This document shows, one piece after another, positions 48,290-60,041 of a DNA stretch of 64,000 nucleotides. Source of the stretch: Gnetum montanum (taxonomy: Eukaryota; Streptophyta; Gnetopsida; Gnetales; Gnetaceae). How positions within the stretch are numbered: the first letter of the stretch is position 1; every line of letters starts with the position of its first letter. The notes under the pieces are model-generated. The model was not told where the DNA came from and did no database searches. It saw only the letters and a list, made by a program, of their open reading frames with translations. The translations under genes and the position numbers were made by a program. Location: positions 293,648 to 357,647 of the forward strand of contig MNCI01000986.1 of assembly GCA_015680685.1 (NCBI GenBank). Reading direction: 5' to 3'.

Positions 48290-48482
48290 AGTTGGTCTAA
48301 GGGGTGTGCTTTGAATTCTCATGTTTTTTTTTGTTGAATGGGAACCACACCATGCAAAAACCCATGCGTTTTTGCATGTATTTTGTCCAAGGAGTGTGCT
48401 TTGAATCCTCATCTTTTTCTTCCTTCTTTCTTGTATTTCTCTCTTTTTTTTTGAATGATGAGTACCACACCATGCAAGGACT
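48290..48482 (+). repeat. Direct duplication with an 11-bp inverted repeat between the copies
   Basis: 'gtgtgctttgaattctcat...ccacaccatgcaa' recurs as 'gtgtgctttgaatcctcat...ccacaccatgcaa'. Between them CATGCAAAAAC (48351-48361) and GTTTTTGCATG (48368-48378) pair perfectly around a 6-base loop. A single related copy lies in G1 near 6020-6165. Confidence 0.75.
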
Positions 48483-49061
48483 GATTGCTATTTAAATTCC
48501 TGTTATGGAAGGATATGGAATGGTAAGAAGTCCATGAGAACACTCTCGCATACAGGGGAACCAAAAAGCACAAAGAATGTTGCATTCCCTTGATGTCACA
48601 CCTTATTCACACCATTGGATCCTCCTCAATTCTGGAAACTACACAAGTCACAAATTAATTAAAGTTGTTTTTAATGAAAAAGGGATTGCATGTTTCCAAA
48701 ATAAGGAAAACCATAGAGTGTGTGGATGGATGGATGATGTGGACTTACTACCTGTTACATGAAAAGAAAGTATAACTTAGCTTCTTAGAACAAAAAATGC
48801 TAAGGTAGGAACTAGATATAATAGGCAAATTATAATATGCAAACCACCACAAAGAGAAACAACTGCACCATTGTATTATGTGGCAATAAGATATCTTATT
48901 AGCAAAAAATATAAAACAATTGAAAGATAAGTAAGTATATACATATAGAAATAAAGAAAGAAAAAGTAGGTAAGAATTGTAAAACGTACGAATGATAGTG
49001 TAAAAGAAAAACCAAAAAAAAAAGAATTGAGGGGCCAGTAAAATATTTTAGCATGGATGGT

Positions 49062-49080
49062 AATCTCCCCCACGACTAAG
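49062..49080 (-). promoter_or_regulatory. Internal polypurine-like tract of D
   Basis: The minus strand CTTAGTCGTGGGGGAGATT repeats the core AGTCGTGGGGG of the 3' tract at 45238, but lies 3.8 kb upstream of it, just after the integrase. Analogues are at 6721-6740 (G1) and 59661-59677 (B). It may be a second plus-strand primer; not proven. Confidence 0.55.
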
Positions 49081-49189
49081 CTGGGAGGAGGAGATCCAAA
49101 AAATGGAACAAGGCTAACTGTGCGATAAGAGGGTAGTGACACTGGTTTGGTGGGGTTCATGGAAGGGTTTTAATTATTGCATATTGACT

Positions 49190-50300
49190 AATTGTGTTCT
49201 ATAGGATCCTTAGGTTTGTGTATAAGTATGGCCCTACATGGAAAGGTCTTGGAAACAATATAAGATCCCTCTCACAGTGTTTGAAACTTAGTACATTGTG
49301 GTACATGTGTGGGGTTCCAATAGAGAATCTTATCTCCATCTTGAAATGTTACCTTTAAAATCATAAGATCATGACATTTTTTATTATAGGCCTTATGCAC
49401 TTCATTGGATGATAGGGCTACTAATCAATTATCATCTAGCACATTCAAGTTGATGAGTCGTTCTCGTTGTGCTAGGGATAAGTCAAGACCCAAGTAACTG
49501 GTGGTGGATAGTGTTCAGAGTTTTTCTTGAATTGGAAGTTTTGGTAGTTTTCTGTACACTAAATCATAAGGAGAGTAGCCTATAGGAAGTTTCCACATTA
49601 AGCGGTAGGCCCAGAGGGCATCGTTAAGTTTTGTGCTCCAATCTCTCCTATATTTGCTAACGGTCCTAGTTAGGATCTTTGTAATCTTCTTATTTATGAC
49701 TTTGGCTTGCCCATTGGCTTGGGGGTAATAGGGTGTTGTAAATTTATGTTCAACCCCCAAGAACTACATGAGTTTATGAAAAGTAGTACCCATGAAGTGA
49801 GTGTTGTTATCTGAAATGAGTGCATGTGGCACCCCAAACCTGTTCACAATTTTCTATTGGACAAACTATGCAGTCATGGTTGAGGAACAGTCAATGACAG
49901 CTACTGCCTTTGCCCACTTTGTATAGTAGTCTACTACGACGATGATATACACCTCCCCATTGGACATGGGTGTGATGGATCCCACGAAGTTGATGCCCCA
50001 AATATCGAAGGGTTCAAGTGGCTGAATTCACTGTTGAGGTCCCTCCATTCTTGTCATCATCCCACCATCTCTCTGACATTGTTCATAAGAGTAGATGAAC
50101 CATTAAGAACCTTCAAAGAGTGTAGGCCAATAGTAGCCTATAAGTAGGATCTTAATGGCCATGCACCATCTAGCATAATGGCCCCCACAAGGGCCCTCAT
50201 GAGCATCTTGAAGGATGTGCAGTTTATCCGCATCAGGGATGCACCATTGAACCAAGCCATCCATACACACCTTGTAAAGGTGTCCATTGATTTCCATGAA
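49190..50300 (-). pseudogene. int: D integrase remnant
   Basis: From right to left: the zinc-binding part with 'HEGPCGGHYARW' and a C-x2-C ('YEQCQRDGG') near 50230-50060; the core with 'PFDIWGINFVGSI', 'YIIVVVDYYTKWAKAVAV', 'FGVPHALISDNNTHF' (second catalytic Asp) and 'TTPYYPQANGQAKVINKKI', where the catalytic Glu of the usual QAE reads Lys (49515-49760). The C-terminal part 'WSTKLNDALWAYR' and 'DKILYW' reach about 49190. Few stops. The Glu to Lys change alone would kill catalysis. Confidence 0.88.
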
Positions 50301-50309
50301 GTACTTGAC

Positions 50310-50960
50310 TTTGTGAAGAAATTGTTATTTATTTCGATGATCCCACTCCTTTGGTAGCTTTTGTGTCAAAAGATAGGTAAGGATGTCGCCAAACCAAGTT
50401 GATCTTGTGGGCACTTTCTTGGCAATTGCTCCAACGAAGAGGAGTTCATCTGGAAACTAATTAGAGAGTGGCTCCTCCTCCTATGTGTGGTGCCATCGTA
50501 ACTGAGACAAGTGATCAGCAACCACATTCTCGATCCCCTTTTTGTCCACCATAGTAAGGTCAAATTCTTGAAGAATCATGAGCCACTATATTACATGGGG
50601 ACTTAGCGTTGGTTTGTTCATAAGGAACTGGATGGCACTATGGTCAGCATGCATAAACACCTTGTATTTGAGCACATAGTGTTGGAACTTTTCCAAGGTG
50701 AACACCACCACCATTAATTCTTTTTTGATGGTAGTGTAATTGAGCTAAGCACCCATAATGCTTCAGCTTGCATAGTGGATGTAATATGGACATTTTTGGT
50801 CATCCAACTGTGTCAGCATAGCTTCCAATGCATAATTAGACGTATTTTTCATGATGTGAAATGGTCTAGACTAGTCAAGTGTTTGTAGAATTAGAGTCTC
50901 TATGATTTTCTATTTTAGTGTTTGGAATGCAAACTCACATTCCCTAGTTTAGACAAACAG
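50310..50960 (-). pseudogene. rnh: D RNase H remnant
   Basis: Gypsy RNase H attached to RT: 'NTSNYALEAMLTQLDD' (usual DASNYALGAVL), 'YASWSIMGA.LNYTTIKKEL', 'LEKFQHYVLKYKVFMHADHSAIQFLMNKP' and the 'IENVVADHLSQL' tail. The first catalytic Asp (D-A-S) reads Asn. Several stops. Confidence 0.85.
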
Positions 50961-51830
50961 AGCGTCTTTCTTTGTTAGTTCCACCAATGGCATGGTGATC
51001 TTTAAGAAATTCTTGATGAAGCATTGATAGTAACCAATGTGTCCAAGGAATGACTGGACATCTTTTACAGTACCTGGTTGACTAGTGATTCCTTGGATAA
51101 TCCTAATTTTTTTAGGATCCACACTGATCCATGCTTGTAAGATTTAATTCCCTAGAACAATGTCCTCTTAGACCATTAAGTGGATCTTTTGCAAGTTGAG
51201 CCATAAATTATTTTCCACACATATTTTTAAAACTTGCTCAAGGTGGTCCAAGGCTTGCTCAAATGTTTCTCCATAGGTGGAGAAGTCATCCATGAAGACT
51301 TCTACACCATTGCCAAGCTGTTGCTGAAAGATGCTAAGGACAAGGTGTTGGAAGGTTGCAGGTGCATTGCATAGGCCAAAGGGCATCTTCTTATATGCAA
51401 AAGTCCCCTGGGGACTTGTAAATGTTTTCTTAGCATGGTCTTCAAGAACAATCTAGATTTGGTTATAGCCACTATAACTATCCAAGAAGCCATAGTAGCA
51501 ATGCCCCGAAATGGTATCCAACACTTGGTCCACAAATGGAAGTGGGGAATGATCCTTAAAAGTTACCATATTTAGTAATTGGAAATCTATACAGACTCTC
51601 CATTTGCCATCCTTCTTTTGCACAATAATGAGTGGATTGACCTATTCACTATCTACAATGGGATAGATGAATCCTGCTTTTAGCAATTGTTCAATTTTAT
51701 CTTTGATGATTTGCTTAAGTTTGGGATTCAATTGTCTTTGTGTCTATCATCATGGCTTCATGGAGGGGTTGATATAGATCCAATGTTGGCATACCCTAGG
51801 ATCAACTCCTATCAACTTAGGATATGACCA
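50961..51830 (-). pseudogene. rt: D reverse transcriptase remnant
   Basis: RVT_1-type RT. Order from 51790 down: 'IEQLLKAGFIYPI', 'VQKKDGKWRVCIDFQLLN', 'LPFVDQVLDTISGHCYYGFL', 'SGYNQI', 'MPFGLCNAPATFQHLVLSIF', the catalytic FMDD (51285-51296), 'HLEQVLKICVENNLWLN' and 'QSFLGHIGYYQCFIKNF'. It keeps both Asp of FMDD. Interrupted by a handful of stops and one or two frame changes. Confidence 0.92.
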
Positions 51831-52253
51831 TGCGAAAGTAGTCAACCATTTGTTCACCATCTTTAGCAGTCTTTTTTTTTTAGAAGCAAGAGTGGCATTG
51901 ATTATTACCGGCTTGCCATTTTGCAAGAATGCATATTCCAGATTGGCCAGTAAGGGTTTTAGTTCTAGGTGTTCCTATTTAAATTTTTTAGGGATCTGCA
52001 ACTTTCCCCAATTAGCATTGTCATTAATAGTGGAAAGTTGTTGATAGACTTATTCCAATTCATCCATGCTTTCCATATAGGCACATACAAGGCCTTCAAA
52101 GGATTCCATGCATATATTGCTACTATTAGAATTAGTGGTCAGCCACTAGGTGCCTTCCTGGTTAGTGGCTATTAGATACAAGCATTATTGAATTTGTGAT
52201 TCTGCAGCACATCGACTATATGCTTGAATGGATGCCCAATTAATGGACCAAAG

Positions 52254-52700
52254 TTACTGCACATAGTTGCACTCGGAATCACTGTATGTGATGCATGGAA
52301 CATGCTTCTTCTCAATCTTCCCAAAAGGATTTTCCTTTGAAATTTCAAGGGAAAGATCTCGGAGTCCCAAACATGCATCCACCATGCTGAGCCAAGCTCT
52401 TTCCATTATAATCAGAAAATCCCCCTTGCAATTATCAACACGGATGACCATGAAGTCAGCAGGGTAGGACCACCCACAAACAATGGTCATAATATCTTCT
52501 ACCAATCCCAAGGGAACCGTAATGGACTGGTCTGCTAGCTTAAGCCAAATGTTACTTTTCTTCAATAGGGGCAAGTACCAAGTCTTGTACATATCATGTG
52601 AAATCAAGTTGACACCTGACCTTGAATCCAAAAGTGCTTTGCATGGCTCGTTTCCTACCACTTGGAGGTATATGAGGGGACTCCATAGATTAGTCAATTT
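52254..52700 (-). pseudogene. pr: D aspartic protease
   Basis: Open over the whole domain (the frame 52859-52254 has no stop in 201 codons). Active site 'ALLDSRSGVNLISHDMY', then 'LADQSITVPLGLVEDI', 'GWSYPADFMVIRVDNCKG', 'LSMVDACLGLRDLSLEI'. The Gly after Asp-Ser is replaced by Arg (DSRS for DSGS), so activity is doubtful. It matches F 27060-27500. Confidence 0.88.
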
Positions 52701-53330
52701 TCGAGGAAGATGACCTACCTTTATCCAGTCCATTATAACATGTGTTAACATGATGGTTTGTACTTTTGGAGGTGTTTGGCTTGAAGGCTGCTCAAAGGAT
52801 CGAGTGGTAGAGGTGATTGGAGATTTAGAGGCACTAGCCATAAGTGAATGTGAGGGCATGTTTGGGTTATTGGGCTAGAAAAAGGAACGTTTCCATGGTT
52901 TTGATTCTGGCCCACTTGGCTAAGAAGCCAGTTGTAAATTGACAGCCCTTGTGGCATTACATTACTGTGGCTATGGTGGTATTTCTCCCTGCATAAGTGG
53001 AGCAAGAGGTAGTTGAGTTGAGGGTTGATGAGTAGGTATGGCAAGAGAAGATGGCGGAGGATAATGTAGATGTGGGTTCTTCCCCCTAGGTAATGAAGAC
53101 TAGGTTCAAAAGTATTTTGATGGATAGTAATGATTTTGGAAAGGTGCATGACAAGAAGAGTCTCACGGGGAGATTGGTTGTTGAACGTAGTACCCATAAG
53201 GATCTGGCTCCTGGTAAGGGTACAACTACCTTGGAGGTGGCATCCCCCATGATTGTGGGTGCTTCCATTACTGGTAATGCTCATAAGGTTGTGAGATGGG
53301 GGATCTCACAAAAGAGATCATGATGATGGG
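52701..53330 (-). pseudogene. gag: D gag C-terminal tail
   Basis: Pro/Gln/His-rich minus-strand sequence with 'HNHGGC', like the gag tail of B (57250-57830) and the same as the tail of C on the other strand. Frames alternate. No zinc finger or N-terminal gag remains because homology stops at about 53330. Confidence 0.7.
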
Positions 53331-53334
53331 GGAT

Positions 53335-53900
53335 GTTCATATTGGCAAATCACACCTCTCATAAGGACCTATCCATAAAAAAATGAGAGGTTTGATTTGT
53401 CAATATGACCATCCCAAAGGATGTTGCCTTGTAGTGTACACATTGAATCCTTACCTAGCTTGTAGGCAAGCTCCTAGATGATTACCTTATCATCAAGCCA
53501 ACCTAAGGTAGTTCCACCAACAACAACAAGATTACTACCCAATTGAAACTCCTCCACAACTGTATGAACAATACCAACAATGGTACCAACCACAATCATG
53601 GGAATGCCACCACCAAGGCAGTAGTACCTTTATAGGCAACCAGATCCATATAGGTATTATGTTTAGTAGCCCATCTCTCCTAGAAGTTTTGCAAGTCATA
53701 TATCATTCCAGCATCACTATTACTCTTTAGAGTATCACCGAATACATTCACCATCTACTCATGGGGAAAACCCATATTTGTATCCTTATCATCCTCCATA
53801 TTTGTCTACACCTACACCTCCACCTTTAACCTAATTACCTCTTACTCCATCTATGCAAGGTGAGATTCTTGCATAGTCACAACAAAGGCACTCCCCTTCC
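53335..53900 (+). pseudogene. gag: C gag C-terminal tail
   Basis: Starts with the C..H..G.C segment 'CQYDHPKGCCLV', then a Tyr/Gln/Pro-rich tail ('QQWYQPQSWECHHQGSS') matching B and the minus-strand tail of D. Confidence 0.72.
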
Positions 53901-54159
53901 CATGCCTCATCAAAAAACTATGTCAAAGGGGAGGAATAGCCCGCTATACTAATGATGTTATTTAATGCGCTTTGACCACTACCTAGAAGGAGATGATGAA
54001 GGATAAAACTCCTACAACAATAATCCAAAAAGAGGACCAGTAACCACCACCTCCACCTATCACTCAAAAAATAGTGTCAAATGTCACTGCAACATCCCAA
54101 CGGTTGCATGAGTTCTAAGAATGGCTCTTGAGCAAGCAAGAGCAATAAGTAGACATGCT

Positions 54160-54739
54160 CTTGAGCAAGAAAGAGCAATAAGTAGACATGAGTGATGGAG
54201 AGCCATATGTGCACCAGCCTATGAGTTACCTAAATGAGCTAGCCCAAACACTTAGCTAGATGGAGGAAGGTGGATCCATTTTCTTTGCCCAATGAATGTA
54301 GTTATTCACAAGGTAATATCCTAGCATCAAAGAGGTAATAGTATCTCTCTCAAAATAGTAGCAACTCCCAAAGATTTCTAGGAATGTAGCAACCATTTTA
54401 GTGCACTTGGAGGAGGGTGAGGGGACAATAATACTAGTGATGTAGCACTAAGGATAAGAAATAGCAATAGAGATGGTTGATGATAGAATCATTGAGACAC
54501 TCAATGCACCTGCAACAGTTATACTAGACGTCACTACACTTAAAGATGTGTAGACGTCCGTAGGGACCATAAGTAATAGATTAAGTGTAGCACAACATGA
54601 ATAACTACTAAATTGATTGGTCGGAATCGAGCAACTACTTCCAGATGTCTTTGATCTTCCAAATAGTATAACTGCAACATCGTTGGAGCTGCTAAAGACA
54701 AGGGGCAAGAATATTATTCTAGAAGGGAAACTTGAAATA
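54160..54739 (+). pseudogene. C ORF3, part 1 (coiled-coil half); continues at 63832-64000
   Basis: 'YVHQPMSYLNELAQTLS' and 'KISRNVATILVHLEEGEGT' match A near 33700 and 33560, and B 61155-61493. At 54739 the frame '...ILEGKLEIA' is broken by B. After B it continues 'KKLNEHLVVEVIEKRAQIVN' with only one stop (TAG near 63937) to the window end. Unknown function; see B. Confidence 0.8.
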
Positions 54740-54744
54740 GCCAA
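54740..54744. repeat. Target-site duplication GCCAA (left copy; right copy 63827-63831)
   Basis: GCCAA precedes the 5' LTR of B and follows TCATCA at 63826. Removing B and one copy restores the ORF3 frame of C. Confidence 0.92.
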
Positions 54745-55548
54745 CAATGAGTTGTGATTTGATGGGCCCTGACATTGGATACCCGACATCACCTCATCTG
54801 GATCTTGCCTATAAATACTGCACTTGGGCTCTCAGATGAGACAACATGTAGAACATAGGACATAATTTTAATTTTCAGTTTCTTCTATTTTAAGTCTACA
54901 TTTCTAGTGCATGCATGTAGCATGATGTTTGTAACCATATGAAACCTTTGTTTGAGTGTGACATACTTAGACATGTTGCATGATTGGCAATAAAAATTGA
55001 GATTAATCCCATCATTGCATCATCTACTTTGATTAATATTGTTGCTTTAATTATTTATTTTTTTCCTTAAACATTTCCATTTATTGTTATTTATTATTCC
55101 TATTATTAAGTGGAATGTATACACCTTAATCATGAGTGTGTAAGTGTAAATACTTGGTAATCCATAGGTGTATCATTTGGTACGACTAGTGATGTACACT
55201 TGGCAATCCATAAGTAATCTCACAAAGTCCAAGACATGTACAGATAGTTAGGAGAAAATACCATCACCCATAGGCTAGTTAGATTTTTTTTTTCCATTAT
55301 TCATTAGTTTAATAATTCATCTATTTATTGTCATCAGGAGTAGTGTAGAAATTAGATAACATCATATGCCTCACTCTGGAGTAAACCATATGTAACAAAG
55401 CTACCACTAAAGTGGGAAGATAGTGAACTATGATCAAAGCATAACAATCTATGTGTTACAACTAGTCCCATCCATGGAATTCTACTGAATTGCATATGAA
55501 TGCTTGTAATTCATATGGTTGAGCATAGGGGTACCTCACCACTTGTCA
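54745..55548 (+). repeat. 5' LTR of B (TATA box near 54810)
   Basis: 804 bp, pairing with 62980-63826. The first base pair is mutated (CAATGA for TGATGA). GCCTATAAATACTGC gives the TATA box. The end reads ACTTGTCA. Confidence 0.93.
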
Positions 55549-55549
55549 T

Positions 55550-55567
55550 TAGCACCATTACTGGGGA
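55550..55567 (+). other. Primer binding site of B (Asp tRNA type)
   Basis: TAGCACCATTACTGGGGA, one base after the LTR. It corresponds to the Athila-type TGGCGCCGTTGCCGGGGA with transitions only. The leader 'TGGTGCTAGTTATCTAGATT' following it is also Athila-like. Confidence 0.82.
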
Positions 55568-55673
55568 TGGTGCTAGTTATCTAGATTAGTTATATTATAC
55601 ATAACCCATGTAAAGGAATTAATGATATATCTTTTAGAAACTCTTCACTCACTCACACCATAAACCCAAAACA

Positions 55674-57827
55674 ATGTATTTTTTACATGGAAGTGACTAT
55701 GCACTATATAGCGAACACATTCATTGGAGAAATAATAAGATATATGATGAAGAAGACTACAATGATCAACCTTATGCAGGGGTTTCTTATGATTATGGCC
55801 ACTTTAACAGCACTCAAAGACTACATTCACCCAAGGTAGACAATCTTAGAGGAGATGACATAGGTCCTAAACTAGGGGAGGCCTCAAGGCCTAAAACCTC
55901 CTCAAAACTTGGAAATGATAAACCAAGGGACTTTGAGGAACACCATAGAAGCCATGGTAATTCTTCCAATTCCTCATCTTCCTCTTCCCCCTTAACATCT
56001 TGTTCTAATAAAGATGAACATAGGTATAGGGATAGAGCTCCATTAAAGGATCAAACAAAAAACTGGAATTGAATCCATAGGAAGAGTCAAAGAGGACACC
56101 ATGAACATAGGAACTTCCCTCATAATCTGTTTGATGATGATGAACCCCTGCTGGCCACTTGGAGCCTAATGCATATTACAAAGGCCATTAAGATATCTCC
56201 TAGGCATCACAAAAAGAGTCATTTACCCAAGCTAGACATGAATAATATTCCAAAATCTGCAAGAGGCTATGATTTAGATCTACAACATCATTTACAAGCC
56301 TTCCATGATGCTTGTGCTTTCTACAACATTGAAAGTGGATGGTAGAAGTGTAAGCTCTTTCCTAGGATACTAATTGATAAATCCAAAGTGTGGTATTAAT
56401 CATTGAAACCACATTCAATCCGATGGTGGTCAACAATGTTAGAAATTTTCAATGAGAGATACCAAACCTATAAGAGAGTGTCCTACCTAAGGAGAAAAAT
56501 CCAAGAGTGGAAACAAGAGCAACATGAACCCTTGAACATGGCCTTAGATAGATATTATGCCTTGCTAAATAAATGCCCAGGCCATGGTTTCTCTAAGGAA
56601 GAGAAACTTTACCACATCGTAGATGGGCTTCATAATGAAACAAGGGAAACCCTTGGGATGTATGCCCTAGGGAAACTATATGAGCTCCAAGCCCATCAAA
56701 TCAAAGAGCTCATAGAGCATATGGCAATAGAAGAAGGAGAAATGTGTAAATGGAAGTATGTTGAAAAACATCAATGGGACCCAACTCTTCAATCGAAGCA
56801 AGTCCAAATTTATGGTAAGGGAAATGAAACTACCTTTGATAAGGTGATCCCACAACAAACTTTGCCAATAAAGAAGTCTCTGGATGATTTAGAAGCAAAA
56901 TTTAATAGGATGTCTAAATGGATAAATGACATCATGATAACTCTTGTTAAGATGATCATAGAGAAGCTCATGCAACACAAGCCAGGTAATCACAATCAAT
57001 AGAGGATATAGAACCAAGCAACAACTAAGGACACTTTTCGGCAAATGAGAAAAATGGTTGACGAAAGTAAGGCTATATACTCCATTGCAAAAAAAGATGA
57101 TGGATGTAGCCTATTCATATATGACCACCCAAGGGGCCAATGCCCTATATTATTGCATCTATAGGAGTATTGGGTAGGTGCCTTAAATTTGAAACTTATG
57201 CAAAAGCACATGAACAAGAGACTTCCTCTCCCACAAGGTAATTTTAGATAGTCCCACAACCAATCATACCATCCTAGGGGGACTTATTACTAGCCTCAAC
57301 ATGATCATCAACTATAGTGGCAACAACCATAGTCATGGGGGAAGCCACCACCAAATCAACCATACTTGTCAAAACCTCATGGATATTATGTTCAACACCC
57401 TATTTCTCCAACTAGTTGGGTGTTCTCCACTTATAATTACCACTACCACTCTCCTAAGTATCATCAATACATGACATTCCCTGAAGGATCACCACCTCAT
57501 GCCTCTTACCATCCCACCTACCCTTGATATTCTCATAATTCACCTCCTTCAATGCCATCACTAGTAACTCAGGAAGGTCTAGCATCCCAATATCAACAAA
57601 CAAATGTCACTTGTGCTACGAATGTGCATAGACATGCTGATCCCAATGGGTCCCAACTACAACATCAAAAATGTTCCTTCTGGAGGAAAGCTCGTAAGCC
57701 AAAGCAAACCATGCATGAATCCACCACATCAACTAAGCTAGCACAAGGTCAATCTAGTGCACCACCTTCCCTTCCTCAACCAACGTCCTTCAGTTATACA
57801 CAAGGGCCACTATCCATTAGTACTTGA
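55674..57827 (+). pseudogene. gag: B gag
   Basis: A single frame of 718 codons from ATG 55674 with few stops (three before 57002). N-terminal acidic/Ser-rich region ('SSNSSSSSS'); Retrotrans_gag domain about residues 185-350 ('LDMNNIPKSARGYD', 'HLQAFHDACAFYNIESGW', 'LEIFNERYQTY', 'PLNMALDRYYALLNKCPGHG', 'LYHIVDGLHNETRETLGM'); a Lys/Glu-rich helical part; a C-x6-H-x3-G-x-C segment near 57105-57145; a Pro/Gln/Tyr-rich tail. It would form the particle and package RNA. It is the best preserved gag in the window and the reference for F, G1, C and D. Confidence 0.85.
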
Positions 57828-60041
57828 ATCCCACATCCAACCAATGAATCTACAAATATGGGAAGATAAATAAATCCATGCATACCACCTCATAATCAAG
57901 GGTGCAATCATGGGCCAGCCATCCATAATGTTCACACATCCTATAGCTTGACCCACCATACATATAACCATCAAGTGTGTCACCAACAATTTTTCTGCCA
58001 ATCCACCACACCATCAATAGGCACCTAGTGGCTAGGGCATGAAGGGTTCCCAATGTTTTATACATGCATGGATCCTATTCATCCACTTACTAATCCTAGT
58101 CATGACCAAATGTTTAGTCATTGGGATTACCCTCCATTATAATCTTTAGGATTTTTAAGTGTTTTTTCCTTTTTTGTTTTATAATTTTTTTATCATTTTC
58201 CTATTTCTTATACTTTTTTCTAGTTGTGATTTTAATTTTCTTGTATGTATTCTTGCTATTAATCATGTTTCCCATTGAGGTGAGGTTTTCTCTATGTTAT
58301 TGAGTCACAAGGGACTGATTATTTAGACATTGAGACCACGTCATCCATCCACCCATTCCATTAATAAGAGGTTCTTGCTCTAGTCATGATGGTAATCTTT
58401 TTCATCATCCAAACTCTAAATAACTTCATAATCATTGTGTTTGGATGGAAGAGTGCAGAACCAAGAAGGAATGTAATAGGTACGACATCAAGGGGATTTG
58501 TGGACTCTCTTTGGCTACTTTTGTGAGTTCTATTATGTTGCTGAGGTTGTAACCATATCCTTGTTGATCGAAAAAAATGGAAGTAAGAGCAACCTCACAT
58601 GGCATTGAATAAGCTTCTGTGGGTCCCACTAGAAAGACATGTACCCATGCCTAAAGGTTGGTAGCTTTATAGAACCCATCAAAAAACAATAATTGTGCCA
58701 TAATAACACTTCTTCCTTGGACAAAACACCAAGTGATGTTACTCCTTGCAACTTTAATAGTCTTATGATTATCTACTAATGAGATGAAACAATGCAGTGT
58801 CACTAAAAGATGGTTTGGACTCAATTCAAAGGTTGGAAAGATGGACACATGACTATTTAACCATTAATAACACCCAAGGTTTCATTGTTACATAGTACAA
58901 CATCTCATGTCCAGATTCCTATGATCCCTTCTACAATCCATCTCATATTATTGTCTGAATGCTCATAACTTGTGGTTTTATGTAACATAGAGTTGTTATC
59001 TCAATTCAGTGGTTTTAACATGTGTGTTTTGTTTCATAGGTAGGTGTTACATTCAACTCTAATAGTTCCTACAGACATTATCAGCATGATTACATAAGGG
59101 CATCATAAGCTAGAACTTGCTTTAGGAAGGATCGATTTGTGTAACTTTTGTGACTTGTACTTGTTTAACATGACCACATCATTTTTCACCTTTCATAAAC
59201 TCCATTTGTTATATTTTATTGTTTCCCATATCATATAATTTGTCCCATAGTCATGCTTTCAACACCCTTTTCTTGCTTGTTCTTGTACTTTTCATGTTAA
59301 CGACTTCACCTTATCCTACTTTCAGTGCCTCCAATTAATTTTCCACTTACCCAAATTGCAAAATTTAACTTGCAATATTCCAATCAACCCTAGAGCTTCA
59401 ATTTGCATGTCTTTTGGCCCCATCAAAATTGAAATTTTTGGACCTTGATGTCATGTACCTGACGTCGAGTTTGTACAAGCTTATAAACACAACCCCCACG
59501 ACACTTAGAACTTCATTTTTCTCATTTGATACTAGGGAAGTTGTTGAAATTTTTTCTCATGAGTTAGAGCTCTACGCCTCCATCTTCCACTTGTGATATC
59601 TAGCTCTCTAATGCTCTAATTTCTGTACCATTTCAATCTATCTAAACTTGGAGTGTTCAACTTAGTCGTGGGAGGTGCGTGCATGCAAACCTTATGTCGA
59701 TTTGTTAAAATTTTCTATTGCCTAGAAGGTATTCTAAGGGTAAGAATGTTAAAAACCTTAGGACTTATAATGAAAAATCATTAATGATAGCACTAGACAT
59801 CCAATTTTTCTAACCCTTGAGCCTATAACTGTTATTTTAAGCCCTAGATAATGAAAAAGGAACCAATCATGATGGGTCATAGAAGAAATACACACTTTTT
59901 GGGGGATTTTTCTTGAAACTTTTCCTAACCCTAAAATCATATGCATAATGAGCTTAATGAACTAAGGTTATGTGTAAGGTATGAATGGATTAATGATAAT
60001 AAATATAACCTTGGTAACACTTGGTTTTTGCTTGATTACAG
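57828..60041 (+). other. B spacer between gag and ORF3, with internal purine tract
   Basis: AT-rich, T-rich near 58120-58300. No pol domain in any frame. CTTAGTCGTGGGAGGTG at 59661-59677 resembles the family's 3' polypurine tract. The spacer ends in a good 3' splice-site sequence, TTTTTGCTTGATTACAG, touching the ATG of ORF3. Confidence 0.65.
60025..60041 (+). promoter_or_regulatory. Possible 3' splice site directly before ORF3
   Basis: TTTTTGCTTGATTACAG|ATG: a pyrimidine-rich run and AG right at the start codon. A and D have GATTACAT and GACTACAA at the same place, so the sequence is conserved but AG survives only in B. It would allow ORF3 to be made from a spliced RNA, as proposed for env-like ORFs of plant retroelements. 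Confidence 0.45.

Larger units (their letters stand above)
47015..49185 (-). other. D spacer between integrase and ORF3, with internal purine tract
   Basis: Non-coding. It contains a TATATATAG run near 47431, a ~90-bp direct duplication (48290-48363 and 48388-48482), an 11-bp perfect inverted repeat (48351-48378) and, at 49062-49080, the minus-strand tract CTTAGTCGTGGGGGAGATT, which matches the 3' polypurine tract of the same element. Confidence 0.7.
44354..53330 (-). mobile_element. Gypsy element D (TGATGA family) with complete pol order; 5' end missing
   Basis: Reading right to left: gag tail, protease, RT, RNase H, integrase, spacer, ORF3, polypurine tract, 3' LTR. It is the only member here with pol, and shows what B, C and G1 have lost. 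The PR-RT-RH-INT order is Ty3/Gypsy. With the family's Asp-tRNA primer sites it belongs to the Athila/Tat branch. Homology ends near 53330 in the gag tail, where element C begins in the opposite direction. Confidence 0.9.

Noticed and set aside
54448-54792. 114-codon minus-strand frame
   Set aside because: It is the complement of the C ORF3 segment and crosses the B insertion point.
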